A stretch of DNA of 64,000 bases from Tubulanus polymorphus (Eukaryota; Nemertea; Palaeonemertea; Tubulaniformes; Tubulanidae): the NCBI RefSeq assembly GCF_964204645.1, contig NC_134035.1, positions 6,388,501-6,452,500 of the forward strand. Reading direction: 5' to 3'. This document shows positions 44,770 through 54,198 of the stretch, one piece after another. The notes beneath the pieces were generated by a model. The model was not told the DNA's origin. It saw nothing but the letters and a program-made list of their open reading frames with translations, and made no database searches. Both the position numbers and the translations under genes were made by a program. Positions within the stretch are counted from its first letter, which is position 1. Each line of letters starts with the position of its first letter.

Positions 44770-46165
44770 ACTCCGAAATTTTTTTTACCGAAAATGGTTT
44801 TGAAGGTCTCATATTTGGAAATAGACAGCTTACTATTCTGTTATACGCTGATGATAAAGTTTTACTAGCGGAATCCCCAGAAGACGTGGTTTAAGTTTAT
44901 TGAATCCTTACTGTACACAAAATGAGTTAAGTGTTAATATAAGAAAATGAAGTGATGATTTTTTTGCTGAAAGAATGATTACACCTGTTTTTCTGTACAA
45001 TAACAGTAAACTACCTGATATAGCTGATAATTTCAAAAATTGAGGGCTATACATCTCCTCTAACGGTAAACATAAGCATGCCGTTAACTATTTTGGAGAA
45101 CAAGGCCTTAAATCATTGTTTAGGTTACAAAAAATATTTTTTGCGGTATCGTTTAATTGTCGTACACGGCAAAATGTGATATTTTTGAAAAGTTAGTTCA
45201 ACCAGTTATGACATTTAGTTGCCCTGTTTGGGGTAATATAGCGTCACTTGATAGCATTGAACGTGTTCAATTGAAGTTCTATAAGCAGCAGTTAGGACTG
45301 AAAAGAAATACTGCTAACTGTATGGTATATGCCGAAACTGGGTAGATATCCTATTGCCATAAAGGTTAGAACGCTAGTATTGAAATTTCGGCTTAAAATC
45401 TTAAAATCAAACCGTGATAGTATGTTATGGTCGTCCTATGAAGTAATCAATCATGACCTTGAGACGGATCATAGACAAAGAAACTGGAATCTTTATCTGA
45501 AATTCTTGTTGGACCATTTAAGCTTTAGTTACGTCTGGCACACACAAGCAGAATTCGATGAGTTCCTTTTTTTTTAAATCTATCGACGGACTGCGGGATA
45601 ATTTCATACAGTCCTGACAGTCTAATTTGGAGATCTCTTCAAAATGTTACTACTGTAAACATACAAAGTTGTCATTTGGCACAGAAAATTATTTAGAAAA
45701 CTGTTCCCCATACGCTGTTAAATCGCTCTGCCGCTTTAGACCTTCGAAGATGGGCGAAACCCCCCTTACCAAATAATGAAAGATTTTGCGAACAATGCAA
45801 CTTGCAAGAAATCGAAGATGAATACCATCCTATGATGATCTGTCCTTTTTTTCAGCTCTATTAGGAAGAAACATACATCAAGATTTTACTGGAAAAGGCC
45901 TAGTGTTTTTAAATTCATTGAACTCCTTTCATTAAGAACTTCTAAACTCCAGGATTGTATGAAATGTTTTTCAAATGAAGTTACTTAACTTAAATCACAA
46001 ATATATAGATCGCTTCGATATTATGTCTAAAAAACCTACTTTTATTGTCTGATATTATATTATCGGTGTTTTACATGTATATTATATCCCTTTGTATGTG
46101 GATATATCCACCATAAAAGTTTGTATGACTTTGGTGATGAATAAATGAAATATAAATATAGATTA
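44770..46165 (+). mobile_element. Non-LTR retrotransposon 3' region (LINE B), decayed
   Basis: Reading along the plus strand: a YADD reverse-transcriptase catalytic motif within LTILLYADDKVLLAE (YADD at 44844-44855); a 'LVQPVMTFSCPVWG' block (about 45190-45235), the usual 'L-x-x-P-x-x-x-Y-x-x-x-x-W-G' element; CMVYAETG followed after a stop by RYPIAIKVRTLVLKF (about 45317-45390), matching the family's 'G-E-L-G-R-x-P-L' block; and a C-terminal Cys-rich segment in other frames (CEQCN...DEYH, about 45795-45830). The 3' end has ATGACTTTGGTGATGAATAA (about 46123-46142), typical of LINE 3' tails. Many stops and frameshifts show it is dead. The endonuclease and 5' RT parts are absent. LINE C has the same block order and is likely a relative. 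Confidence 0.8.
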
Positions 46166-47766
46166 AATCCGGTGACAAGTGCGATGAATGACGCGCGCAC
46201 TCGGCGACTTCAACGACGCAAGCGACAAATACCCTCGAATTTTTTACGGGTAAATGAAATGAATTTGAATGTACTTGTTCTGGCGTATTTGTCACTAGTT
46301 TCTTTTAAAGATATCAAATGATAGGGGCTATCGAACTGTAGGCTTCTGCTCGACAAGAAGTTTCTGAGGTCATGGATACTAATGTGGGTTCCCTTTATAA
46401 AGTGGTTCTTTCGAGGAAAAATACATCAGTCACGTGATTTACATCAGTCACTGATTTATTCATTTCTGGTTAAGTAAACAGGTGAATATAGATATGCCTC
46501 GGGTTTTCTACCCCAAAACTAATCATACGATACTAAGGGTTTTACACTGAATACATAAAAATCGGATGCTATTTCGCATGAGAAAACGTTTATTTCTGTT
46601 TGAAACGAAATTATCTTAGTCCATTCGACGTAAAGCCTTAAAACGCTCCAAATGACGTTCCGCAGAGTCCCTGAGTGGGTTCGGTGACAGAGGATCTTAG
46701 TTGTTTAGAGGATATGGCTGTACCGGATTGAATGTGGACAAAATAATTGTATTCCGTTCAGGGGTTCGGCGTTTTGTGGTATGCTGCTACCAATTTATTT
46801 CAAGTATTCAGTACAGACACATCAGAACTCGCACAACTGTCTTTGGACTCATTCCCAGTTAATCTCGAGTAAAATCAATTCTAATTATTGAGTAAGTCTA
46901 CCTGAAAGGCTTAGACTTCGCAAGTTATTTTGAAATGATGTGTTAATACAAACTCCTTTAAATCGTTTCTGTGACAAAATTAGAAGACTGCCGCTATCGC
47001 ATAGGTTCGAGCCGATAGAAGTATTGTATATATCATTGTTTGTCTGACTCATTTGCGAGGATAGAAATCACAATCTCGGGAGATGGCGTCATTGCCCCGG
47101 GGTCAACCAATATCGGCAGGGGAACATAAAGATTCTAGCGCATGCCCTGACGCTCGGTAGCGGTGTTCACGCACGAGTTGGCACCGCGTCATTGACGCTG
47201 ATCGGCGCTGACGGCGACGATCGATGGTTCTGACCAGTTCAGCCCCAAGTTTATCGCAGTTGCATCTGTATCACACCAACCTAATAGCGTCTCAGATATA
47301 CATAAATCAAGACACGCCGCAGTAATCCAGTAGCGCCTTTAAAGCTGTGGCTAGTGCTAGTTCTCTCTGTATACAGTAATGAAACCGACCGGTGTGTTTC
47401 AATCCCGTCGAGTAAATGCTCGGTTATGCAACGTAATCCATTTCTCGTTGGGTTTGCCCGTCGAGTCATGATTAAATTCGTTATGGTTTACCTAATCAAC
47501 TGTGCTGCTCTGTAACGGCCCTATTTTCAGTGAAACCAATAATAAAATTCGATTAAATGAATGCATATTTACATGCATTTGAATAACACACTAACTTTGA
47601 CAATGCAATTTGTTTTTGTAACTCATAGAATATTCTATTACCAACAATATATTGAAATGTGTCTAAAAGGCTTTCAACAGGAAATTACATACGGTTTTCA
47701 CGTACCCTGGATCCTGCGAATAGTATCTGTTGGTTATAGCTGAAAGAGAAAAAGTGGCACGAAATA
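46166..47766. other. No gene seen
   Basis: Short frames only. Host sequence ends with GAGAGG at 47767-47772, the left target duplication of the element that follows. Confidence 0.5.
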
Positions 47767-47772
47767 GAGAGG
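47767..47772. repeat. Left target-site duplication, GAGAGG
   Basis: Six bases abutting the left terminus. The same six bases follow the right terminus at 49884. Six is the Maverick/Polinton duplication length. Confidence 0.85.
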
Positions 47773-47921
47773 AGTAATAGGGTTAGTGTTGTTTCATACC
47801 AGAGGTCGAAAGGTCGAGCTCTTGAAAAATAAAAAATAAATTCTCACACGCTCGAATTTATTTTTTTTTTACCCACTCAACCTTTCAACCTCTGATATGA
47901 AACAACACTTACCCTATTACT
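47773..47921. repeat. Left terminal palindrome (hairpin-like end), 149 bp
   Basis: The outer arm 47773-47818 (AGTAATAGGGTTAGTGTTG...) is complementary over 46 bases, with few mismatches, to 47876-47921 (...CAACACTTACCCTATTACT). A second inner stem (AAAATAAATTC / GAATTTATTTT) closes on the loop TCACACGCTC. The end can therefore fold into one long hairpin. Confidence 0.9.
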
Positions 47922-48004
47922 CCAATGATATTCATATATATGGACATTATATAAATGAATATTATATTAATGAAATCAATCTTAATAAAAAATATGTATA
48001 ATAA
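47922..48004 (+). promoter_or_regulatory. A+T-rich leader of element gene 1
   Basis: The 83 bp between the left palindrome and gene 1 are almost pure A+T (ATATATATGG, TATTATATTAATG, TAATAAAAAATATG) and are conserved in the right repeat. Position and conservation suggest a promoter, with a TATAAAT-like string at about 47948. No experimental-type evidence. Confidence 0.35.
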
Positions 48005-48346
48005 ATGGAGAGTAAACAAAGAAACAGTGAATTCTTAATTAGAATTAAAGATACTACAAATGTCAAATCTGTAGATTATGAATTCAAAAAGTTAACAGAA
48101 TTAACCTTACATAAGAAATATTTAATTACAAATACGGAAACAATTACTAATAGATATGGTAATAAATTAGTTATTCAATTAGAATATGAAGGATTAAAAG
48201 GAAATAAATATAAATTCAGAACATATTTACCAGATAGATTTCATAGATTATCTACTGAAGATATTGAAGAATTATATTCTGGTGATTTCTATTTCATATA
48301 TAAAGGTAAGAATGAAAAAGGGCACCATGATATAGATTTCGAATAA
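48005..48346 (+). CDS. Element protein 1, 113 aa, possible OB-fold-like
   Basis: ATG at 48005 in the context ATAATAAATGG; stop TAA at 48344. After a polar N-terminus (about residues 1-25) the order of predicted elements is strand (KKYLITNTETI, 38-48), strand (YGNKLVIQLE, 51-60), strand with a YLPDRF motif (KYKFRTYLPDRF, 68-79), a short acidic helix (STEDIEELY, 83-91), strand (FYFIYKGK, 94-102) and a last strand (HHDIDFE). This five-strand plus helix order resembles small OB-fold single-stranded-DNA-binding proteins; that is an inference from pattern, not a family match. The first 58 codons lie in the left inverted repeat, so the reading frame crosses the repeat boundary. It is the first gene of the element; the next starts 105 bp downstream on the same strand. 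The frame is intact, with no stops or frameshifts, implying recent activity or selection. A DNA-binding role in replication of the element would fit but is unproven. Confidence 0.75.
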   Translation: MESKQRNSEFLIRIKDTTNVKSVDYEFKKLTELTLHKKYLITNTETITNRYGNKLVIQLEYEGLKGNKYKFRTYLPDRFHRLSTEDIEELYSGDFYFIYKGKNEKGHHDIDFE

Positions 48347-48451
48347 AAAAAATGTAAAATAAATGGTAGAATTAACAGAATATAAAAACTAACGATTAAT
48401 TAACGATTTGATGAAAATATCAATTTTAATTAAAAAGAAATTACTAATTAA

Positions 48452-48991
48452 ATGACTGAACAGATACTTCAATTCAAAGATATCGACTTACATGAATTAG
48501 AAAAATATATTACAATTAAACATTTTATTCCTATTCAAGATTTTATTAAAACTGCACGTTTTCGTTTTCAAGTGAATAATATTACTGAATTAAAATTTAA
48601 AAATCATTATCTAATGATAGAGTTATCGAATGAAAAAGATAAAATCTTATTCAATACAATAATTCCAAAATTCACAACATTTGATGAAATAGATAAACAT
48701 TTGATAATTACTGATGAAATACAATCACTTTTTAATAATGAAAATTCACATAAAACATTATTTTTACACTTACGTTATTTCCCTTTCAGAGAATGCTATG
48801 TAATGTTTTTCAGAGTAGAAGAAAAAAGATTTATCCCAGACATTCCAAATGAAAAATCATTCAAAGATGTGGGAATTCAATGTAATTTAGACAATAAAAT
48901 CGAAACACCTAAATATAACCCTAATGAAAGCGTTTTATGTAATTGTGGAAAATATTACACTCGAAACAATAAATCACATCATCTTAAATGA
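48452..48991 (+). CDS. Element protein 2, 179 aa, C-terminal half zinc finger
   Basis: ATG at 48452 (context ATTAAATGA) to TGA at 48989. The N-terminal helix-rich segment (DLHELEKYITIKHFIP) is followed by alternating strand-like blocks (ARFRFQVNNI, HYLMIELSN, KTLFLHLRYFPF, CYVMFFRVEE). A linker (about 125-160) precedes CNCGKYYTRNNKSHHLK at residues 163-179. Cys163, Cys165 and His176/177 match the start of the C-x-C-G-x-x-Y...N-K-x-x-H finger often found at the end of proteins of viruses and large DNA transposons. The last His of such fingers is missing because the TGA falls before it; a His codon lies in frame at 48998. So the stop may be recent, the gene may tolerate a partial finger, or the site may be metal-free. 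No enzyme motif is visible. Function unknown; a nucleic-acid-binding role is inferred. Confidence 0.75.
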   Translation: MTEQILQFKDIDLHELEKYITIKHFIPIQDFIKTARFRFQVNNITELKFKNHYLMIELSNEKDKILFNTIIPKFTTFDEIDKHLIITDEIQSLFNNENSHKTLFLHLRYFPFRECYVMFFRVEEKRFIPDIPNEKSFKDVGIQCNLDNKIETPKYNPNESVLCNCGKYYTRNNKSHHLK

Positions 48992-49093
48992 AAATATCAT
49001 AACTCAAAAATGATAATTCAACTCTAAATATTCACATTCAAAATAAGATATTCCAAATTACTTATCAATCTTTAAATTTTTGTTCTTAAATCA

Positions 49094-49243
49094 ATGAATG
49101 AGAATGAGTTCAGCATTCCAACTGTAAAAAGTGATTTAGAACATTATTTAGTTGCTGGAGGTTTAATATTAGCTGCGCTTTATTTTTATTATGAAAATAT
49201 TAGTAAAGATCTAATGAATGAAAATACGAAAGTAAGTAAGTAA
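49094..49243 (+). CDS. Element peptide 3, 49 aa, single membrane segment
   Basis: ATG at 49094 (context AAATCAATGA) to TAA at 49241. An acidic N-terminus of about 17 residues is followed by one strongly hydrophobic stretch (YLVAGGLILAALYFYY, residues 18-33) and a polar C-terminus. The topology suggests a small single-pass membrane protein. Same strand as the neighbours, 102 bp after gene 2. Small membrane peptides are common accessory genes of DNA viruses; no homology is claimed. It is short enough to arise by chance in A+T-rich DNA, but the composition contrasts with the surrounding spacers. Confidence 0.5.
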   Translation: MNENEFSIPTVKSDLEHYLVAGGLILAALYFYYENISKDLMNENTKVSK

Positions 49244-49333
49244 TTGAAAAAATTAAATGGAAATAATCATAGAAATAATAATCATAAAAAAATTTAATAT
49301 TGAATCAGATTAGTGAATTAATTAGATAAATAA

Positions 49334-49456
49334 ATGAGTGACAATAAGATATTAGAAATATTACATTTGATATATAAAAATCAAGAGCGCATTAAGTTAA
49401 TTATAATGCTTTCAGGATTAGTTTCATTTTCAATTTACTCATTAAAACAGTTATAA
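49334..49456 (+). CDS. Element peptide 4, 40 aa, hydrophobic C-terminus
   Basis: ATG at 49334 (context ATAAATGA) to TAA at 49454, ending just 8 bp before the right inverted repeat. Residues 1-20 are polar and helical (MSDNKILEILHLIYKNQERI); residues 21-37 are hydrophobic (KLIIMLSGLVSFSIYSL). It resembles a tail-anchored peptide. It begins with the same TAAATG context as genes 1 and 2. Unknown function. Confidence 0.45.
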   Translation: MSDNKILEILHLIYKNQERIKLIIMLSGLVSFSIYSLKQL

Positions 49457-49464
49457 CTAATTCT

Positions 49465-49645
49465 TTGAATAACTAATTTATTACCATATCTATTAGTAAT
49501 TGTTTCTATATTATATTTGTAATTAGATATTTCTTATGTAATGTTAATTCTGTTAACTTTTTGAATTTATAATCTACAGATTTGACATTTGTAGTATCTT
49601 TAATTCCATTTAAGAATCCACTGTGTATTTGTTTTTACTCTCCAT
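49465..49645 (-). pseudogene. Inverted, truncated copy of element gene 1
   Basis: Within the right inverted repeat the minus strand repeats the leader and start of gene 1 (ATG at 49645, again in ATAATAAATGG). Small indels shift the frame and a TAA ends it after 11 codons (49610). The copy stops at the repeat boundary, so only the first third to half was ever present. It marks the inverted repeat as a duplication that captured a gene start. Confidence 0.85.
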
Positions 49646-49730
49646 TTATTATACATATTTTTTATTAAAATTGATTTCATTAACATAATATTCATTTATA
49701 TAATGTTCATATATATATGTTTATCATTGG

Positions 49731-49883
49731 AGTAATAGGGTAAGTGTTGTTTCATATCAGAGGTTGAAAGGTTGAGTGAGTGAAAAATAAAAAATAAATT
49801 CGAGCGTGTGAGAATTTTTTTTAAAATTTTTTATGAGCTCGACCTATAGACCTCTGGTATGAAACAACACTTACCCTATTACT
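49731..49883. repeat. Right terminal palindrome (hairpin-like end), 153 bp
   Basis: Same architecture as the left end: AGTAATAGGGTAAGTGTTG at 49731 pairs with the terminal CAACACTTACCCTATTACT. The loop GAGCGTGTGA is the complement of the left loop, so both ends are in the same orientation rather than 'flipped' relative to each other. Confidence 0.9.
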
Positions 49884-49889
49884 GAGAGG
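49884..49889. repeat. Right target-site duplication, GAGAGG
   Basis: Exact copy of 47767-47772, immediately after the CCCTATTACT terminus. Confidence 0.85.
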
Positions 49890-52269
49890 GTCGGAGAGAT
49901 GGAGCAAAGATCAGATAGTTTTCATTTTCATTTGAAATGAAATTGCGATTTTTCGAAGTTTCGTCAAATGAGATTTCATTCGCCGTTTATCACTTCTGTG
50001 TTCTGCCTTTTGAAATAGTATTTAACCACCGTAAGTAGAACGCAGCAGAGATAACGTTTCATTTAAATTTATAATATTGACGCGAAAAAATACAAATTTG
50101 AACCTTTTGGCAGCAACAGTGACCACAGGGTTGAGGTTTTGGTGTCCGCTTTTTGCCGGCTCTTCATGGTACAACAACAGGAGGTGCTGAGTTTGGAACA
50201 CAGATGATTTGCTTGTGAAGAACCAGTCCAAGGATGGGTTTTATTATCGATAAGGTTGAAAAGGTGGGTTCGCAGGAAAAGGCATTTGAAACAACCAAAG
50301 CAGTAAATGTATTGACTGCCTGAACTGAGAAATAAAATATTCTCGTGCTCAACTGTGAGTGGAGCTGAATAGCGCGCGGTACCAGGGGTTTAAAACGAAC
50401 TCGAATAGTTCAGAATCTTATCGTTTTACAAGTGGCTTCTTTCTAAAAGCGAGAGACGGAACCGGATTTTAATCTGCGACCTCCTCTCATTTTGAAGGGT
50501 ATTAAAGTGAACCAGCTTTTCTCGCAAATATCGTGAGGACTTAAATGGCGAAGAGGAGACACGGGACAGAAAGAAAACATAAACTGATAAAACACGGTAA
50601 TAATCGATATTGAAAAATGGAAAAATCTTGTGTTTTCAACAACATGGGCCCTGGTAGAATTCAGCAGAATCAGAAAAATCGTGTTGCTGCCAGAAAAAAA
50701 CAATGAGAACCTGCAGCTTGTTTCCCCACCATAACTTCATATCGAATCGAACGAGTAATAATAGCATGTATTGAGTAGACTCGGTGCTTGTCTCGGGTTT
50801 CACAGGACCGGTAAATGTTCACCGCAAGGCAGTAAGTAAATTCCGAGTAACCGGAGTGACGATGGGTTGTCGTCACATGAATTGAAGTAAAAATATGTTT
50901 CTTGATATTTTCTCAGTTGAGCATGCGATAGACCTAGGGTATCGGCTCCGAGTGGCAAGTGCAGTTTTTACTGTACCTTTATCATTTTTCTTTTTGTCTG
51001 AGCAATCGTGAGGAGATGACGTAGTCTTACAGCAGTGTTTTGTCTACAAATGAACTCCAAGCGGACCCTAATGGATTCTCGAGGACGCAAAGAGATTTGC
51101 GAGGATTTTCTAAACGTAAATTTATTGAGTAGAAACAGCGATTTCTGGGGAGTTTTTGTAGCTGGTGTTTACGACAGTGACTAATTGGAATGTTTTATAC
51201 AGCTGTACAGCCGTTCAGGATTATGGAAGTTCTGCTGCTGAAAAGTCGAGACTGTATATCCGAGTTGCGTAATTTGGAACCACTGATAAATTCAGATACG
51301 ATAGTTATGAGAAATCATGTCGTGAATGAATGGTCTATTTAATAAATTATCCGGAGTGTCACAGCTCCAGGGTCAACAGTCACGCGGTTACCTTTATTTT
51401 CAGCGAATGACCAAAATGACGTTGAAATTACTGCACCGAACTGGGCTTTACGTCTCAGCTTAACTCATGGTTTCGTGACATAGGCCTACGCGGGAACGTG
51501 AGTGGCATTGATAGTTTTCAGAGATAGAGGAGATAGGAGAGTGGAAGAGAGGTGATATGTGGGAGAAGGGAAGTGGAGAGAGAGAGAGGAGAGAGGGGAG
51601 AGGGAACTAGGGAGAACATATGGTGGTGCGATGTGAGTCATTAGTTTTTGCGGTGCGTCTCGTACGACACAATCATTCGCAAACAAAATCACACATCGAT
51701 TTTAACAGTCGAACGAAAGAACGATGTAAGATTTTATAATGGATGGTTTATTGGTGCCGTTTGAATGTTGATTAGTATTGATGCAATGACTAATACAATA
51801 AAAGCCCCTAAATTCAATCAAAGAACAGACATAGAAAAAGGATGGAGATGGTTGAGGAAAGCGCGATACAGACGTGTGTCGAGGTTCATGCCTTTATCGT
51901 TTCTACTGTTATTGTATACATTATATGTTTTAACGATTTCATATAAAAATTCCTAATATATCGGGGCTGACTAGCATTCAGGCTCATTCAAATATAATTC
52001 CATAGTCTCTCGAGTGATGCAAGTTGTAGGATTCTTTGGGCTTTGGCGGAATGAAACGGGTAAATATCGGACGAGATTCAACTTACCTCTACTCAACGAG
52101 CCGCCATTCACGGGAATCAATATCGCATTTCTTTTCGAATGATTCACGAAGTAATGCTTTTAGAAAGACCCGAATTAATAAACCCGAATATTCCCATCGA
52201 ATCATTGTCTGCAATGCATAGTGGATGATTCGGACCATACTAAAAACAATTTTGTACAGCAAGAGCTAC
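49890..52269. other. No gene seen
   Basis: Host sequence resumes. A GA-rich patch lies at about 51520-51610 (repeat-derived Ser/Leu frame on minus). Other frames are short and unrecognised. Confidence 0.5.
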
Positions 52270-52285
52270 GATAAGTAATGTTCAC

Positions 52286-52440
52286 AAGTTTGGTTTTCTC
52301 GTTCGAGAATTCAAGACTTTAGGCTTTCTCCTGCGAGAAAACCAAAAAATGGGCCAATGTTGAAATTTTGTATCCAGCCTCTATCCAGTCAGAAAATTTT
52401 TTCAAACCAAAATGTTTTGTTTTCTCGTGCGAGAATTCGA
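52286..52440. repeat. Duplicated hairpin-forming block
   Basis: TTTGGTTTTCTCG (about 52289-52301) pairs with CGAGAAAACCAAA (52334-52346) around a ~32-nt loop. A second GTTTTCTCGTGCGAGAATTC lies at about 52417-52436, echoing the first GTTTTCTCGTTCGAGAATTC. Possibly two decayed copies of a small inverted-repeat element. Confidence 0.45.
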
Positions 52441-53589
<1,149 letters not shown>

Positions 53590-54198
53590 AGCCCACCTTG
53601 GACTTAAGTCCCAGCGGGCTATTGCGTTCTCTTTTTGTCCGTCGTCCGACCATTCGTCCGTCCGTAGACGGAATCCAGTTATTTTGGAACGTTTTGAAGA
53701 GGCTTCAATGTAAAGTCTTGATATTTCGGTTACACATGGATCTACGCTAAACACATTTTCAGCCTAAAAACTGGCCCTGTCAGAATCAAGATGGCCGACT
53801 GGCGACCATTGTTGTTCACCGAAATCAGCACTTTTTACACATTTTTGAAATTTCAAGGGAAATTTAGACGACGCTTTCATCAATTATCATTATCCTTCGT
53901 ATATATGTGTATCCGTCAAGGGCCCATCAGTGTAAGAAAAATTTCAAGGTCATTGGACTTAGGATATGGCCACCAGGGAGCGTTGAATAGTAGAATAACT
54001 TAGTATTTCCATTTACATTGGTATCTAGGCATATTTCGTTGTCACAATCTATTGCAAAATTGTAGCTGGTAGCATGTTCCATCATTGTAGTGAGTTTCAA
54101 GGTAATTGGTTTTTGTATATGGTCACTTAGGGGCGTCGAATATTGAAATTGTTTGATTGTTGAGCATTTTGAACCGGCACTTTCCAAGTGGGCATGGT
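53590..54198. repeat. Dispersed-repeat candidate with palindromic head
   Basis: The head (53590-53620) is AGCCC...GGACTTAAGTCC...GGGCT, a perfect 12-bp palindrome (53600-53611) inside a wider inverted repeat. It is followed by CCGTCCGACCATTCGTCCGT. The far end holds TCCAAGTGGGC (54183-54193), complementary to the GCCCACCTTGGA at the head except for one extra base. The interior has two related phrases, TTTCAAGGTCATTGGACTTAG (about 53942) and TTTCAAGGTAATTGGTTTTT (about 54095). This looks like a ~600-bp non-autonomous transposable element; there is no second copy in the window to prove it. Confidence 0.4.

Larger units (their letters stand above)
47773..48178 (+). repeat. Left terminal inverted repeat, ~406 bp
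   Basis: Matches the reverse complement of 49465-49883, by eye roughly nine positions in ten plus a few indels. It contains the terminal palindrome, an A+T-rich leader (47922-48004) presumably carrying the promoter, and the first 58 codons of the 113-aa gene. Similarity stops at TTATTCAA (48171-48178). Confidence 0.9.
47773..49883 (+). mobile_element. Miniature Maverick/Polinton-like element, 2111 bp
   Basis: The element starts AGTAATAGGG and ends CCCTATTACT. It is flanked on both sides by an identical 6-bp duplication, GAGAGG (47767-47772 and 49884-49889). Terminal inverted repeats are about 400 bp (47773-48178 against 49465-49883). The inside is strikingly A+T-rich compared with the host and holds four short intronless plus-strand frames. 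Maverick/Polinton elements are known for 6-bp duplications, AG(T) starts and long inverted repeats made by a retroviral-type integrase. This one lacks room for the protein-primed polymerase, integrase, ATPase, protease and capsid genes of full 15-20 kb elements, and no trace of them is seen. I infer a small helper-dependent relative. A parvovirus- or bidnavirus-like linear DNA integrant, or an unrelated DNA transposon with 6-bp duplications, are alternatives. Confidence 0.8.
49465..49883 (-). repeat. Right terminal inverted repeat, ~419 bp
   Basis: Inverted copy of the left repeat. The leader and the start of the first gene are recognisable on the minus strand. Small insertions (for example 5 bp near 49510) and substitutions separate it from the left copy. 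Confidence 0.9.

Noticed and set aside
47773-49883. Bacterial or phage-type operon reading of the four small genes
   Set aside because: Eukaryotic flanks, no Shine-Dalgarno sequences, and transposon-type ends with a host target duplication.
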